This document shows, one piece after another, positions 40,101 to 53,120 of a DNA stretch of 64,000 bases (the first letter of the stretch is position 1; each line of letters begins with the position of its first letter). Both the position numbers and the translations under genes were made by a program. Location: assembly GCA_950106755.1 (NCBI GenBank), contig CATNNA010000003.1:1178001-1242000 (forward strand). Reading direction: 5' to 3'. This DNA is from Climacium dendroides (taxonomy: Eukaryota > Streptophyta > Bryopsida > Hypnales > Climaciaceae). A model generated the notes under the pieces. The model searched no databases, was not told the origin of the DNA, and worked only from the letters and a program-made list of their open reading frames with translations.

Positions 40101-41360
40101 ACACTTTTCCAATTGAAATGGGTTTAAAAAAAGAAACTCTAAAAATCATGCTATATTTAATAGAAACCAAAACGATGAATTATATCGTTTTGACGTGGAA
40201 GCATGTCCGAAAACATATTACACAAGTTGCGAATCTTCGAAATAATTAGGATTCATCAAAAAATGAAGTTTAAGAGAACTCTATTGGTTCCCTACACTTT
40301 TCCAATTGAAATGGGTTTAAAAAAAGAAACTCTAAAAATCATGCTATATTTAATAGAAACCAAAACAATGAATTATATCGTTTTGAAGTGGAAGCATGTC
40401 CAAAAACATATTACACAGGTTGCAAATCTTCGAAATAATTAGGATTCATCAAAAAATGAAGTTTAAGAGAACCCTATTGCTTCCCCACACTTTTCCAATT
40501 GAAATGGGTTTAAAAAAAGAAACTCTAAAAATCATGCTATATTTAATAGAAACCAAAACAATGAATTATATCGTTTTGACGTGGAAGCATGTCCGAAAAC
40601 ATATTATACAAGTTGCAAATCTTCGAAATAATTAGGATTCATCAAAAAATGAAGTTTAAGAGAACCCCATTGCTTCCCCACACTTTTCCATTTGAAATGG
40701 GTTTAAAAAAAGAACCTCTAAAAATCATGCTATATTTAATAGAAACCAAAACGATGAATTATATCGTTTTGACGTGGAAGCATGTCCGAAAACATATTAC
40801 ACAAGTTGCGAATCTTCGAAATAATTAGGATTCATCAAAAAATGAAGTTTAAGAGAACTCTATGGCTTCCCTACACTTTTCCAATTGAAATGGGTTTAAA
40901 AAAAGAAACTCTAAAAATCATGCTATATTTAATAGAAACCAAAACAATGAATTATATCGTTTTGAAGTGGAAGCATGTCCGAAAACATATTACACAAGTT
41001 GCGAATCTTCGAAATAATTAGGATTCATCAAAAAATGAAGTTTAAGAGAACTCTATTGCTTCCCTACACTTTTCCAATTGAAATGGGTTTAAAAAAAGAA
41101 ACTCTAAAAATCATGCTATATTTAATAGAAACCAAAACAATGAATTATATCGTTTTGAAGTGGAAGCATGTCCAAAAACATATTACACAGGTTGCAAATC
41201 TTCGAGATAATTAGGATTCATCAAAAAATGAAGTTTAAGAGAACTCTATTGCTTCCCCACACTTTTCCTATTGAAATGGGTTTAAAAAAGGAAACTCTAA
41301 AAATCATGCTATATTTAATAGAAACCAAAACAATGAATTATATCGTTTTGAAGTGGAAGC

Positions 41361-43866
41361 ATGTCCAAAAACATATTACACAGGTTGCAAATCTTCGAAA
41401 TAATTAGGATTCATCAAAAAATGAAGTTTAAGAGAACCCTATTGCTTCCCCACACTTTTCCAATTGAAATGGGTTTAAAAAAAGAAACTCTAAAAATCAT
41501 GCTATATTTAATAGAAACCAAAACAATGAATTATATCGTTTTGACGTGGAAGCATGTCCGAAAACATATTATACAAGTTGCAAATCTTCGAAATAATTAG
41601 GATTCATCAAAAAATGAAGTTTAAGAGAACTCTATTGCTTCCCCACACTTTTCCTATTGAAATGGGTTTAAGAAAGGAAACTCTAAAAATCATGCTATAT
41701 TTAATAGAAACCAAAACAATGAATTATATCGTTTTGAAGTGGAAGCATGTCCGAAAACATATTCTACAAGTTGCAAATCTTCGAAATAATTAGGATTCAT
41801 CAAAAAATGAAGTTTAAGAGAACTCGATTGCTTCCCCATACTTTTCCAATTGAAATGGGTTTAAAAAAAGAAACTCTAAAAATCATGCTATATTTAATAG
41901 AAACCAAAACAATGAATTATATCGTTTTGACGTGGAAGCATGTCCGAAAACATATTATACAAGTTGCAAATCTTCGAAATATTTAGGATTCATCAAAAAA
42001 TGAAGTTTGAGAGAACCCTATTGCTTCCGTACACTTTTCCATTTGAAATGGGTTTAAAAAAAGAACCTCTAAAAATCATGCTATATTTAATAGAAACCAA
42101 ATAATGAATTATATCGTTTTGAAGTGGAAGCGTGTCCAAAAACATATTACACAGGTTGCAAATCTTCGAAATAATTAGGATTCATCAAAAAATGAAGTTT
42201 AAGAGAACCCCATTGCTTCCCCACACTTTTCCATTTGAAATGGGTTTAAAAAAAGAAACTCTAAAAATCATGCTATATTTAATAGAAACCAAAACGATGA
42301 ATTATATCGTTTTGACGTGGAAGCATGTCCGAAAACATATTACACAAGTTGCGAATCTTCGAAATAATTAGGATTCATCAAAAAATGAAGTTTAAGAGAA
42401 CTCTATTGCTTCCCTACACTTTTCCATTTGAAATGGGTTTAAAAAAAGAACCTCTAAAAATCATGCTATATTTAATAGAAACCAAATAATGAATTATATC
42501 GTTTTGAAGTGGAAGCGTGTCCAAAAACATATTACACAGGTTGCAAATCTTCGAAATAATTAGGATTCATCAAAAAATGAAGTTTAAGAGAGCTCTATTG
42601 CTTCCCCACACTTTTCCAATTGAAATGGGTTTAAAAAAAGAAACTCTAAAAATCATGCTATATTTAATAGAAACCAAAACGATGAATTATATCGTTTTGA
42701 CGTGGAAGCATGTCCGAAAACAAATTACACAAGTTGCGAATCTTCGAAATAATTAGGATTCATCAAAAAATGAAGTTTAAGAGAAGTCTATTGCTTCCCT
42801 ACACTTTTCCATTTGAAATGGGTTTAAAAAAAGAAACTCTAAAAATCATGCTATATTTAATAGAAACCAAAACAATGAATTATATCGTTTTGAAGTGGAA
42901 GCATGTCCAAAAACATATTACACAGGTTGCAAATCTTCGAAATAATTAGGATTCATCAAAAAATGAAGTTTAAGAGAACTCTATTGCTTCCCCACACTTT
43001 TCCTATTGAAATGGGTTTAAAAAAGGAAACTCTAAAAATCATGCTATATTTAATAGAAACCAAAACAATGAATTATATCGTTTTGAAGTGGAAGCATGTC
43101 CAAAAACATATTACACAGGTTGCAAATCTTCGAAATAATTAGGATTCATCAAAAAATGAAGTTTAAGAGAACCCTATTGCTTCCCCACACTTTTCCAATT
43201 GAAATGGGTTTAAAAAAAGAAACTCTAAAAATCATGCTATATTTAATAGAAACCAAAACAATGAATTATATCGTTTTGACGTGGAAGCATGTCCGAAAAC
43301 ATATTATACAAGTTGCAAATCTTCGAAATAATTAGGATTCATCAAAAAATGAAGTTTAAGAGAACTCTATTGCTTCCCCACACTTTTCCTATTGAAATGG
43401 GTTTAAGAAAGGAAACTCTAAAAATCATGCTATATTTAATAGAAACCAAAACAATGAATTATATCGTTTTGAAGTGGAAGCATGTCCGAAAACATATTCT
43501 ACAAGTTGCAAATCTTCGAAATAATTAGGATTCATCAAAAAATGAAGTTTAAGAGAACTCGATTGCTTCCCCATACTTTTCCAATTGAAATGGGTTTAAA
43601 AAAAGAAACTCTAAAAATCATGCTATATTTAATAGAAACCAAAACAATGAATTATATCGTTTTGACGTGGAAGCATGTCCGAAAACATATTATACAAGTT
43701 GCAAATCTTCGAAATATTTAGGATTCATCAAAAAATGAAGTTTGAGAGAACCCTATTGCTTCCGTACACTTTTCCATTTGAAATGGGTTTAAAAAAAGAA
43801 CCTCTAAAAATCATGCTATATTTAATAGAAACCAAATAATGAATTATATCGTTTTGAAGTGGAAGC
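41361..43866 (+). repeat. 9-monomer repeat (1,735-bp offset), first pair
   Basis: The run starting at 41,361 recurs at 43,096, offset 1,735 bp (9 x 193 minus two for the 192-bp monomers at 41,940 and 42,325). The key series is TTAAGAAAGG monomer, AACTCGATTG/CCCCATAC monomer, AAATATTTAGG junction, then 192-bp monomer. The match stops in the monomer at 43,867 (AACTCTATTG instead of AACCCCATTG). It is nested within the 17-monomer repeat. Confidence 0.86.
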
Positions 43867-44638
43867 GTGTCCAAAAACATATTACACAGGTTGCAAATCT
43901 TCGAAATAATTAGGATTCATCAAAAAATGAAGTTTAAGAGAACTCTATTGCTTCCCCACACTTTTCCAATTGAAATGGGTTTAAAAAAAGAAACTCTAAA
44001 AATCATGCTATATTTAATAGAAACCAAAACGATGAATTATATCGTTTTGACGTGGAAGCATGTCCGAAAACATATTACACAAGTTGCGAATCTTCGAAAT
44101 AATTAGGATTCATCAAAAAATGAAGTTTAAGAGAACTCTATGGCTTCCCTACACTTTTCCAATTGAAATGGGTTTAAAAAAAGAAACTCTAAAAATCATG
44201 CTATATTTAATAGAAACCAAAACAATGAATTATATCGTTTTGAAGTGGAAGCATGTCCGAAAACATATTACACAAGTTGCGAATCTTCGAAATAATTAGG
44301 ATTCATCAAAAAATGAAGTTTAAGAGAACTCTATTGCTTCCCTACACTTTTCCAATTGAAATGGGTTTAAAAAAAGAAACTCTAAAAATCATGCTATATT
44401 TAATAGAAACCAAAACAATGAATTATATCGTTTTGAAGTGGAAGCATGTCCAAAAACATATTACACAGGTTGCAAATCTTCGAGATAATTAGGATTCATC
44501 AAAAAATGAAGTTTAAGAGAACTCTATTGCTTCCCCACACTTTTCCTATTGAAATGGGTTTAAAAAAGGAAACTCTAAAAATCATGCTATATTTAATAGA
44601 AACCAAAACAATGAATTATATCGTTTTGAAGTGGAAGC

Positions 44639-47144
44639 ATGTCCAAAAACATATTACACAGGTTGCAAATCTTCGAAATAATTAGGATTCATCAAAAAAT
44701 GAAGTTTAAGAGAACCCTATTGCTTCCCCACACTTTTCCAATTGAAATGGGTTTAAAAAAAGAAACTCTAAAAATCATGCTATATTTAATAGAAACCAAA
44801 ACAATGAATTATATCGTTTTGACGTGGAAGCATGTCCGAAAACATATTATACAAGTTGCAAATCTTCGAAATAATTAGGATTCATCAAAAAATGAAGTTT
44901 AAGAGAACTCTATTGCTTCCCCACACTTTTCCTATTGAAATGGGTTTAAGAAAGGAAACTCTAAAAATCATGCTATATTTAATAGAAACCAAAACAATGA
45001 ATTATATCGTTTTGAAGTGGAAGCATGTCCGAAAACATATTCTACAAGTTGCAAATCTTCGAAATAATTAGGATTCATCAAAAAATGAAGTTTAAGAGAA
45101 CTCGATTGCTTCCCCATACTTTTCCAATTGAAATGGGTTTAAAAAAAGAAACTCTAAAAATCATGCTATATTTAATAGAAACCAAAACAATGAATTATAT
45201 CGTTTTGACGTGGAAGCATGTCCGAAAACATATTATACAAGTTGCAAATCTTCGAAATATTTAGGATTCATCAAAAAATGAAGTTTGAGAGAACCCTATT
45301 GCTTCCGTACACTTTTCCATTTGAAATGGGTTTAAAAAAAGAACCTCTAAAAATCATGCTATATTTAATAGAAACCAAATAATGAATTATATCGTTTTGA
45401 AGTGGAAGCGTGTCCAAAAACATATTACACAGGTTGCAAATCTTCGAAATAATTAGGATTCATCAAAAAATGAAGTTTAAGAGAACCCCATTGCTTCCCC
45501 ACACTTTTCCATTTGAAATGGGTTTAAAAAAAGAAACTCTAAAAATCATGCTATATTTAATAGAAACCAAAACGATGAATTATATCGTTTTGACGTGGAA
45601 GCATGTCCGAAAACATATTACACAAGTTGCGAATCTTCGAAATAATTAGGATTCATCAAAAAATGAAGTTTAAGAGAACTCTATTGCTTCCCTACACTTT
45701 TCCATTTGAAATGGGTTTAAAAAAAGAACCTCTAAAAATCATGCTATATTTAATAGAAACCAAATAATGAATTATATCGTTTTGAAGTGGAAGCGTGTCC
45801 AAAAACATATTACACAGGTTGCAAATCTTCGAAATAATTAGGATTCATCAAAAAATGAAGTTTAAGAGAGCTCTATTGCTTCCCCACACTTTTCCAATTG
45901 AAATGGGTTTAAAAAAAGAAACTCTAAAAATCATGCTATATTTAATAGAAACCAAAACGATGAATTATATCGTTTTGACGTGGAAGCATGTCCGAAAACA
46001 AATTACACAAGTTGCGAATCTTCGAAATAATTAGGATTCATCAAAAAATGAAGTTTAAGAGAAGTCTATTGCTTCCCTACACTTTTCCATTTGAAATGGG
46101 TTTAAAAAAAGAAACTCTAAAAATCATGCTATATTTAATAGAAACCAAAACAATGAATTATATCGTTTTGAAGTGGAAGCATGTCCAAAAACATATTACA
46201 CAGGTTGCAAATCTTCGAAATAATTAGGATTCATCAAAAAATGAAGTTTAAGAGAACTCTATTGCTTCCCCACACTTTTCCTATTGAAATGGGTTTAAAA
46301 AAGGAAACTCTAAAAATCATGCTATATTTAATAGAAACCAAAACAATGAATTATATCGTTTTGAAGTGGAAGCATGTCCAAAAACATATTACACAGGTTG
46401 CAAATCTTCGAAATAATTAGGATTCATCAAAAAATGAAGTTTAAGAGAACCCTATTGCTTCCCCACACTTTTCCAATTGAAATGGGTTTAAAAAAAGAAA
46501 CTCTAAAAATCATGCTATATTTAATAGAAACCAAAACAATGAATTATATCGTTTTGACGTGGAAGCATGTCCGAAAACATATTATACAAGTTGCAAATCT
46601 TCGAAATAATTAGGATTCATCAAAAAATGAAGTTTAAGAGAACTCTATTGCTTCCCCACACTTTTCCTATTGAAATGGGTTTAAGAAAGGAAACTCTAAA
46701 AATCATGCTATATTTAATAGAAACCAAAACAATGAATTATATCGTTTTGAAGTGGAAGCATGTCCGAAAACATATTCTACAAGTTGCAAATCTTCGAAAT
46801 AATTAGGATTCATCAAAAAATGAAGTTTAAGAGAACTCGATTGCTTCCCCATACTTTTCCAATTGAAATGGGTTTAAAAAAAGAAACTCTAAAAATCATG
46901 CTATATTTAATAGAAACCAAAACAATGAATTATATCGTTTTGACGTGGAAGCATGTCCGAAAACATATTATACAAGTTGCAAATCTTCGAAATATTTAGG
47001 ATTCATCAAAAAATGAAGTTTGAGAGAACCCTATTGCTTCCGTACACTTTTCCATTTGAAATGGGTTTAAAAAAAGAACCTCTAAAAATCATGCTATATT
47101 TAATAGAAACCAAATAATGAATTATATCGTTTTGAAGTGGAAGC
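44639..47144 (+). repeat. 9-monomer repeat (1,735-bp offset), second pair
   Basis: The same 9-monomer period as at 41,361, carried along by the 3,278-bp duplication: 44,639 matches 46,374, 44,832 matches 46,567 and 45,025 matches 46,760. The 192-bp monomers at 45,218 and 45,603 lie inside the first unit, and 46,953 opens the next series. Confidence 0.86.
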
Positions 47145-48108
47145 GTGTCCAAAAACATATTACACAGGTTGCAAATCTTCGAAATAATTAGGATTCATCA
47201 AAAAATGAAGTTTAAGAGAACCCCATTGCTTCCCCACACTTTTCCATTTGAAATGGGTTTAAAAAAAGAAACTCTAAAAATCATGCTATATTTAATAGAA
47301 ACCAAAACGATGAATTATATCGTTTTGACGTGGAAGCATGTCCGAAAACATATTACACAAGTTGCGAATCTTCGAAATAATTAGGATTCATCAAAAAATG
47401 AAGTTTAAGAGAACTCTATTGGTTCCCTACACTTTTCCAATTGAAATGGGTTTAAAAAAAGAAACTCTAAAAATCATGCTATATTTAATAGAAACCAAAA
47501 CAATGAATTATATCGTTTTGAAGTGGAAGCATGTCCAAAAACATATTACACAGGTTGCAAATCTTCGAAATAATTAGGATTCATCAAAAAATGAAGTTTA
47601 AGAGAACCCCATTGCTTCCCCACACTTTTCCAATTGAAATGGGTTTAAAAAAAGAAACTCTAAAAATCATGCTATATTTAATAGAAACCAAAACAATGAA
47701 TTATATCGTTTTGACGTGGAAGCATGTCCGAAAACATATTATACAAGTTGCAAATCTTCGAAATATTTAGGATTCATCAAAAAATGAAGTTTGAGAGAAC
47801 CCTATTGCTTCCGTACACTTTTCCATTTGAAATGGGTTTAAAAAAAGAACCTCTAAAAATCATGCTATATTTAATAGAAACCAAATAATGAATTATATCG
47901 TTTTGAAGTGGAAGCGTGTCCAAAAACATATTACACAGGTTGCAAATCTTCGAAATAATTAGGATTCATCAAAAAATGAAGTTTAAGAGAACCCCATTGC
48001 TTCCCCACACTTTTCCATTTGAAATGGGTTTAAAAAAAGAAACTCTAAAAATCATGCTATATTTAATAGAAACCAAAACAATGAATTATATCGTTTTGAA
48101 GTGGAAGC
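46760..48108 (+). repeat. 7-monomer segment, left copy of a 5,976-bp-offset duplication
   Basis: The series 46,760, 46,953 (192 bp), 47,145, 47,338, 47,531, 47,724 (192 bp) and 47,916 matches 52,736 to 54,084 in order, including the AACCCCATTG monomer that carries CCAATTG rather than CCATTTG (47,531 and 53,507). The offset of 5,976 bp is 31 x 193 minus seven, equal to the number of 192-bp monomers between. Confidence 0.82.
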
Positions 48109-48880
48109 ATGTCCAAAAACATATTACACAGGTTGCAAATCTTCGAAATAATTAGGATTCATCAAAAAATGAAGTTTAAGAGAACCCCATTGCTTCCCCA
48201 CACTTTTCCATTTGAAATGGGTTTAAAAAAAGAACCTCTAAAAATCATGCTATATTTAATAGAAACCAAAACGATGAATTATATCGTTTTGACGTGGAAG
48301 CATGTCCGAAAACATATTACACAAGTTGCGAATCTTCGAAATAATTAGGATTCATCAAAAAATGAAGTTTAAGAGAACTCTTTTGCTTCCCTACACTTTT
48401 CCAATTGAAATGGGTTTAAAAAAAGAAACTCTAAAAATCATGCTATATTTAATAGAAACCAAAACAATGAATTATATCGTTTTGAAGTGGAAGCATGTCC
48501 GAAAACATATTACACAAGTTGCGAATCTTCGAAATAATTAGGATTCATCAAAAAATGAAGTTTAAGAGAACTCTATTGCTTCCCTACACTTTTCCAATTG
48601 AAATGGGTTTAAAAAAAGAAACTCTAAAAATCATGCTATATTTAATAGAAACCAAAACAATGAATTATATCGTTTTGAAGTGGAAGCATGTCCAAAAACA
48701 TATTACACAGGTTGCAAATCTTCGAGATAATTAGGATTCATCAAAAAATGAAGTTTAAGAGAACTCTATTGCTTCCCCACACTTTTCCAATTGAAATGGG
48801 TTTAAAAAAAGAAACTCTAAAAATCATGCTATATTTAATAGAAACCAAAACAATGAATTATATCGTTTTGAAGTGGAAGC

Positions 48881-49073
48881 ATGTCCAAAAACATATTACA
48901 CAGGTTGCAAATCTTCGAAATAATTAGGATTCATCAAAAAATGAAGTTTAAGAGAACCCTATTGCTTCCCCACACTTTTCCAATTGAAATGGGTTTAAAA
49001 AAAGAAACTCTAAAAATCATGCTATATTTAATAGAAACCAAAACAATGAATTATATCGTTTTGACGTGGAAGC
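48881..49073 (+). repeat. Representative 193-bp monomer (right-domain type)
   Basis: A typical full-length monomer, numbered from the A of ATGTCC as position 1. Landmarks: a CG/TG/CA-variable site at 6-7; A-runs at about 7-11, 56-61, 117-123 and 132-136; TTCGAAATAATTAGG at 34-48; the CTTCCCCACACTTTTCC segment at 85-101, the most C-rich part; a hypervariable triplet at 102-104 (ATT, AAT, TAT or AAA in different subtypes); and TTATATCGTTTTGA at 171-184. Subtypes are told apart by about fifteen sites, including CCG/CTG/CCA at 5-7, CAG/CAA at 21-23, GCA/GCG at 27-29, TTAAG/TTGAG near 68-72, CTC/CCC/CCT in the CTATTG block near 77-82, CCCCAC/CCCTAC/CCGTAC at 88-92, GAAACT/GAACCT at 124-129, ACAATG/ACGATG at 163-168 and GACGTGG/GAAGTGG at 183-189. 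Confidence 0.9.
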
Positions 49074-52000
49074 ATGTCCGAAAACATATTATACAAGTTG
49101 CAAATCTTCGAAATAATTAGGATTCATCAAAAAATGAAGTTTAAGAGAACTCTATTGCTTCCCCACACTTTTCCTATTGAAATGGGTTTAAGAAAGGAAA
49201 CTCTAAAAATCATGCTATATTTAATAGAAACCAAAACAATGAATTATATCGTTTTGAAGTGGAAGCATGTCCGAAAACATATTCTACAAGTTGCAAATCT
49301 TCGAAATAATTAGGATTCATCAAAAAATGAAGTTTAAGAGAACTCGATTGCTTCCCCATACTTTTCCAATTGAAATGGGTTTAAAAAAAGAAACTCTAAA
49401 AATCATGCTATATTTAATAGAAACCAAAACAATGAATTATATCGTTTTGACGTGGAAGCATGTCCGAAAACATATTATACAAGTTGCAAATCTTCGAAAT
49501 ATTTAGGATTCATCAAAAAATGAAGTTTGAGAGAACCCTATTGCTTCCGTACACTTTTCCATTTGAAATGGGTTTAAAAAAAGAACCTCTAAAAATCATG
49601 CTATATTTAATAGAAACCAAATAATGAATTATATCGTTTTGAAGTGGAAGCGTGTCCAAAAACATATTACACAGGTTGCAAATCTTCGAAATAATTAGGA
49701 TTCATCAAAAAATGAAGTTTAAGAGAACCCCATTGCTTCCCCACACTTTTCCATTTGAAATGGGTTTAAAAAAAGAAACTCTAAAAATCATGCTATATTT
49801 AATAGAAACCAAAACGATGAATTATATCGTTTTGACGTGGAAGCATGTCCGAAAACATATTACACAAGTTGCGAATCTTCGAAATAATTAGGATTCATCA
49901 AAAAATGAAGTTTAAGAGAACTCTATTGCTTCCCTACACTTTTCCATTTGAAATGGGTTTAAAAAAAGAACCTCTAAAAATCATGCTATATTTAATAGAA
50001 ACCAAATAATGAATTATATCGTTTTGAAGTGGAAGCGTGTCCAAAAACATATTACACAGGTTGCAAATCTTCGAAATAATTAGGATTCATCAAAAAATGA
50101 AGTTTAAGAGAGCTCTATTGCTTCCCCACACTTTTCCAATTGAAATGGGTTTAAAAAAAGAAACTCTAAAAATCATGCTATATTTAATAGAAACCAAAAC
50201 GATGAATTATATCGTTTTGACGTGGAAGCATGTCCGAAAACATATTACACAAGTTGCGAATCTTCGAAATAATTAGGATTCATCAAAAAATGAAGTTTAA
50301 GAGAAGTCTATTGCTTCCCTACACTTTTCCAATTGAAATGGGTTTAAAAAAAGAAACTCTAAAAATCATGCTATATTTAATAGAAACCAAAACAATGAAT
50401 TATATCGTTTTGAAGTGGAAGCATGTCCAAAAACATATTACACAGGTTGCAAATCTTCGAAATAATTAGGATTCATCAAAAAATGAAGTTTAAGAGAACT
50501 CTATTGCTTCCCTACACTTTTCCATTTGAAATGGGTTTAAAAAAAGAACCTCTAAAAATCATGCTATATTTAATAGAAACCAAATAATGAATTATATCGT
50601 TTTGAAGTGGAAGCGTGTCCAAAAACATATTACACAGGTTGCAAATCTTCGAAATAATTAGGATTCATCAAAAAATGAAGTTTAAGAGAGCTCTATTGCT
50701 TCCCCACACTTTCCCAATTGAAATGGGTTTAAAAAAAGAAACTCTAAAAATCATGCTATATTTAATAGAAACCAAAACAATGAATTATATCGTTTTGACG
50801 TGGAAGCATGTCCGAAAACATATTATACAAGTTGCAAATCTTCGAAATAATTAGGATTCATCAAAAAATGAAGTTTAAGAGAACTCTATTGCTTCCCCAC
50901 ACTTTTCCTATTGAAATGGGTTTAAGAAAGGAAACTCTAAAAATCATGCTATATTTAATAGAAACCAAAACAATGAATTATATCGTTTTGAAGTGGAAGC
51001 ATGTCCGAAAACATATTCTACAAGTTGCAAATCTTCGAAATAATTAGGATTCATCAAAAAATGAAGTTTAAGAGAACTCGATTGCTTCCCCATACTTTTC
51101 CAATTGAAATGGGTTTAAAAAAAGAAACTCTAAAAATCATGCTATATTTAATAGAAACCAAAACAATGAATTATATCGTTTTGACGTGGAAGCATGTCCG
51201 AAAACATATTATACAAGTTGCAAATCTTCGAAATATTTAGGATTCATCAAAAAATGAAGTTTGAGAGAACCCTATTGCTTCCGTACACTTTTCCATTTGA
51301 AATGGGTTTAAAAAAAGAACCTCTAAAAATCATGCTATATTTAATAGAAACCAAATAATGAATTATATCGTTTTGAAGTGGAAGCGTGTCCAAAAACATA
51401 TTACACAGGTTGCAAATCTTCGAAATAATTAGGATTCATCAAAAAATGAAGTTTAAGAGAACCCCATTGGTTCCCCACACTTTTCCATTTGAAATGGGTT
51501 TAAAAAAAGAAACTCTAAAAATCATGCTATATTTAATAGAAACCAAAACGATGAATTATATCGTTTTGACGTGGAAGCATGTCCGAAAACATATTACACA
51601 AGTTGCGAATCTTCGAAATAATTAGGATTCATCAAAAAATGAAGTTTAAGAGAACTCTATTGCTTCCCTACACTTTTCCATTTGAAATGGGTTTAAAAAA
51701 AGAACCTCTAAAAATCATGCTATATTTAATAGAAACCAAATAATGAATTATATCGTTTTGAAGTGGAAGCGTGTCCAAAAACATATTACACAGGTTGCAA
51801 ATCTTCGAAATAATTAGGATTCATCAAAAAATGAAGTTTAAGAGAGCTCTATTGCTTCCCCACACTTTTCCAATTGAAATGGGTTTAAAAAAAGAAACTC
51901 TAAAAATCATGCTATATTTAATAGAAACCAAAACGATGAATTATATCGTTTTGACGTGGAAGCATGTCCGAAAACATATTACACAAGTTGCGAATCTTCG

Positions 52001-53120
52001 AAATAATTAGGATTCATCAAAAAATGAAGTTTAAGAGAAGTCTATTGCTTCCCTACACTTTTCCAATTGAAATGGGTTTAAAAAAAGAAACTCTAAAAAT
52101 CATGCTATATTTAATAGAAACCAAAACAATGAATTATATCGTTTTGAAGTGGAAGCATGTCCAAAAACATATTACACAGGTTGCAAATCTTCGAAATAAT
52201 TAGGATTCATCAAAAAATGAAGTTTAAGAGAACTCTATTGCTTCCCCACACTTTTCCTATTGAAATGGGTTTAAAAAAGGAAACTCTAAAAATCATGCTA
52301 TATTTAATAGAAACCAAAACAATGAATTATATCGTTTTGAAGTGGAAGCATGTCCAAAAACATATTACACAGGTTGCAAATCTTCGAAATAATTAGGATT
52401 CATCAAAAAATGAAGTTTAAGAGAACCCTATTGCTTCCCCACACTTTTCCAATTGAAATGGGTTTAAAAAAAGAAACTCTAAAAATCATGCTATATTTAA
52501 TAGAAACCAAAACAATGAATTATATCGTTTTGACGTGGAAGCATGTCCGAAAACATATTATACAAGTTGCAAATCTTCGAAATAATTAGGATTCATCAAA
52601 AAATGAAGTTTAAGAGAACTCTATTGCTTCCCCACACTTTTCCTATTGAAATGGGTTTAAGAAAGGAAACTCTAAAAATCATGCTATATTTAATAGAAAC
52701 CAAAACAATGAATTATATCGTTTTGAAGTGGAAGCATGTCCGAAAACATATTCTACAAGTTGCAAATCTTCGAAATAATTAGGATTCATCAAAAAATGAA
52801 GTTTAAGAGAACTCGATTGCTTCCCCATACTTTTCCAATTGAAATGGGTTTAAAAAAAGAAACTCTAAAAATCATGCTATATTTAATAGAAACCAAAACA
52901 ATGAATTATATCGTTTTGACGTGGAAGCATGTCCGAAAACATATTATACAAGTTGCAAATCTTCGAAATATTTAGGATTCATCAAAAAATGAAGTTTGAG
53001 AGAACCCTATTGCTTCCGTACACTTTTCCATTTGAAATGGGTTTAAAAAAAGAACCTCTAAAAATCATGCTATATTTAATAGAAACCAAATAATGAATTA
53101 TATCGTTTTGAAGTGGAAGC
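49074..53120 (+). repeat. 9-monomer repeat, 1,734/1,735-bp offsets, about 2.2 units
   Basis: The TTAAGAAAGG monomer and its followers at 49,074, 49,267, 49,460 and 49,652 recur at 50,808, 51,001, 51,194 and 51,386, and again at 52,543, 52,736 and 52,929. The first step is 1,734 bp (three 192-bp monomers: 49,460, 49,845, 50,423), the second 1,735 bp (two: 51,194, 51,579), so the two units are alike but not identical in content. The variant CCATTGGTTCCCC occurs only in the monomers at 51,386 and 53,121. Confidence 0.86.

Larger units (their letters stand above)
40740..47150 (+). repeat. 17-monomer higher-order repeat, 3,278 bp x 2
   Basis: Starting from the monomers with TATGGCTTCCC (40,782 and 44,060, the only two such copies), monomer order is conserved for 3,278 bp, equal to 17 x 193 minus three, and each copy holds three 192-bp monomers. 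Further shared marks are CTTCGAGATAATTAGG (41,205 and 44,483), AACAAATTACACAAG with AGAAGTCTATTG (42,710/42,903 region and 45,988/46,181 region), and AGAGAGCTC. A third partial copy begins at 48,302, where the equivalent monomer reads TTTTGCTTCCC, and runs to about 50.4 kb. Confidence 0.9.
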
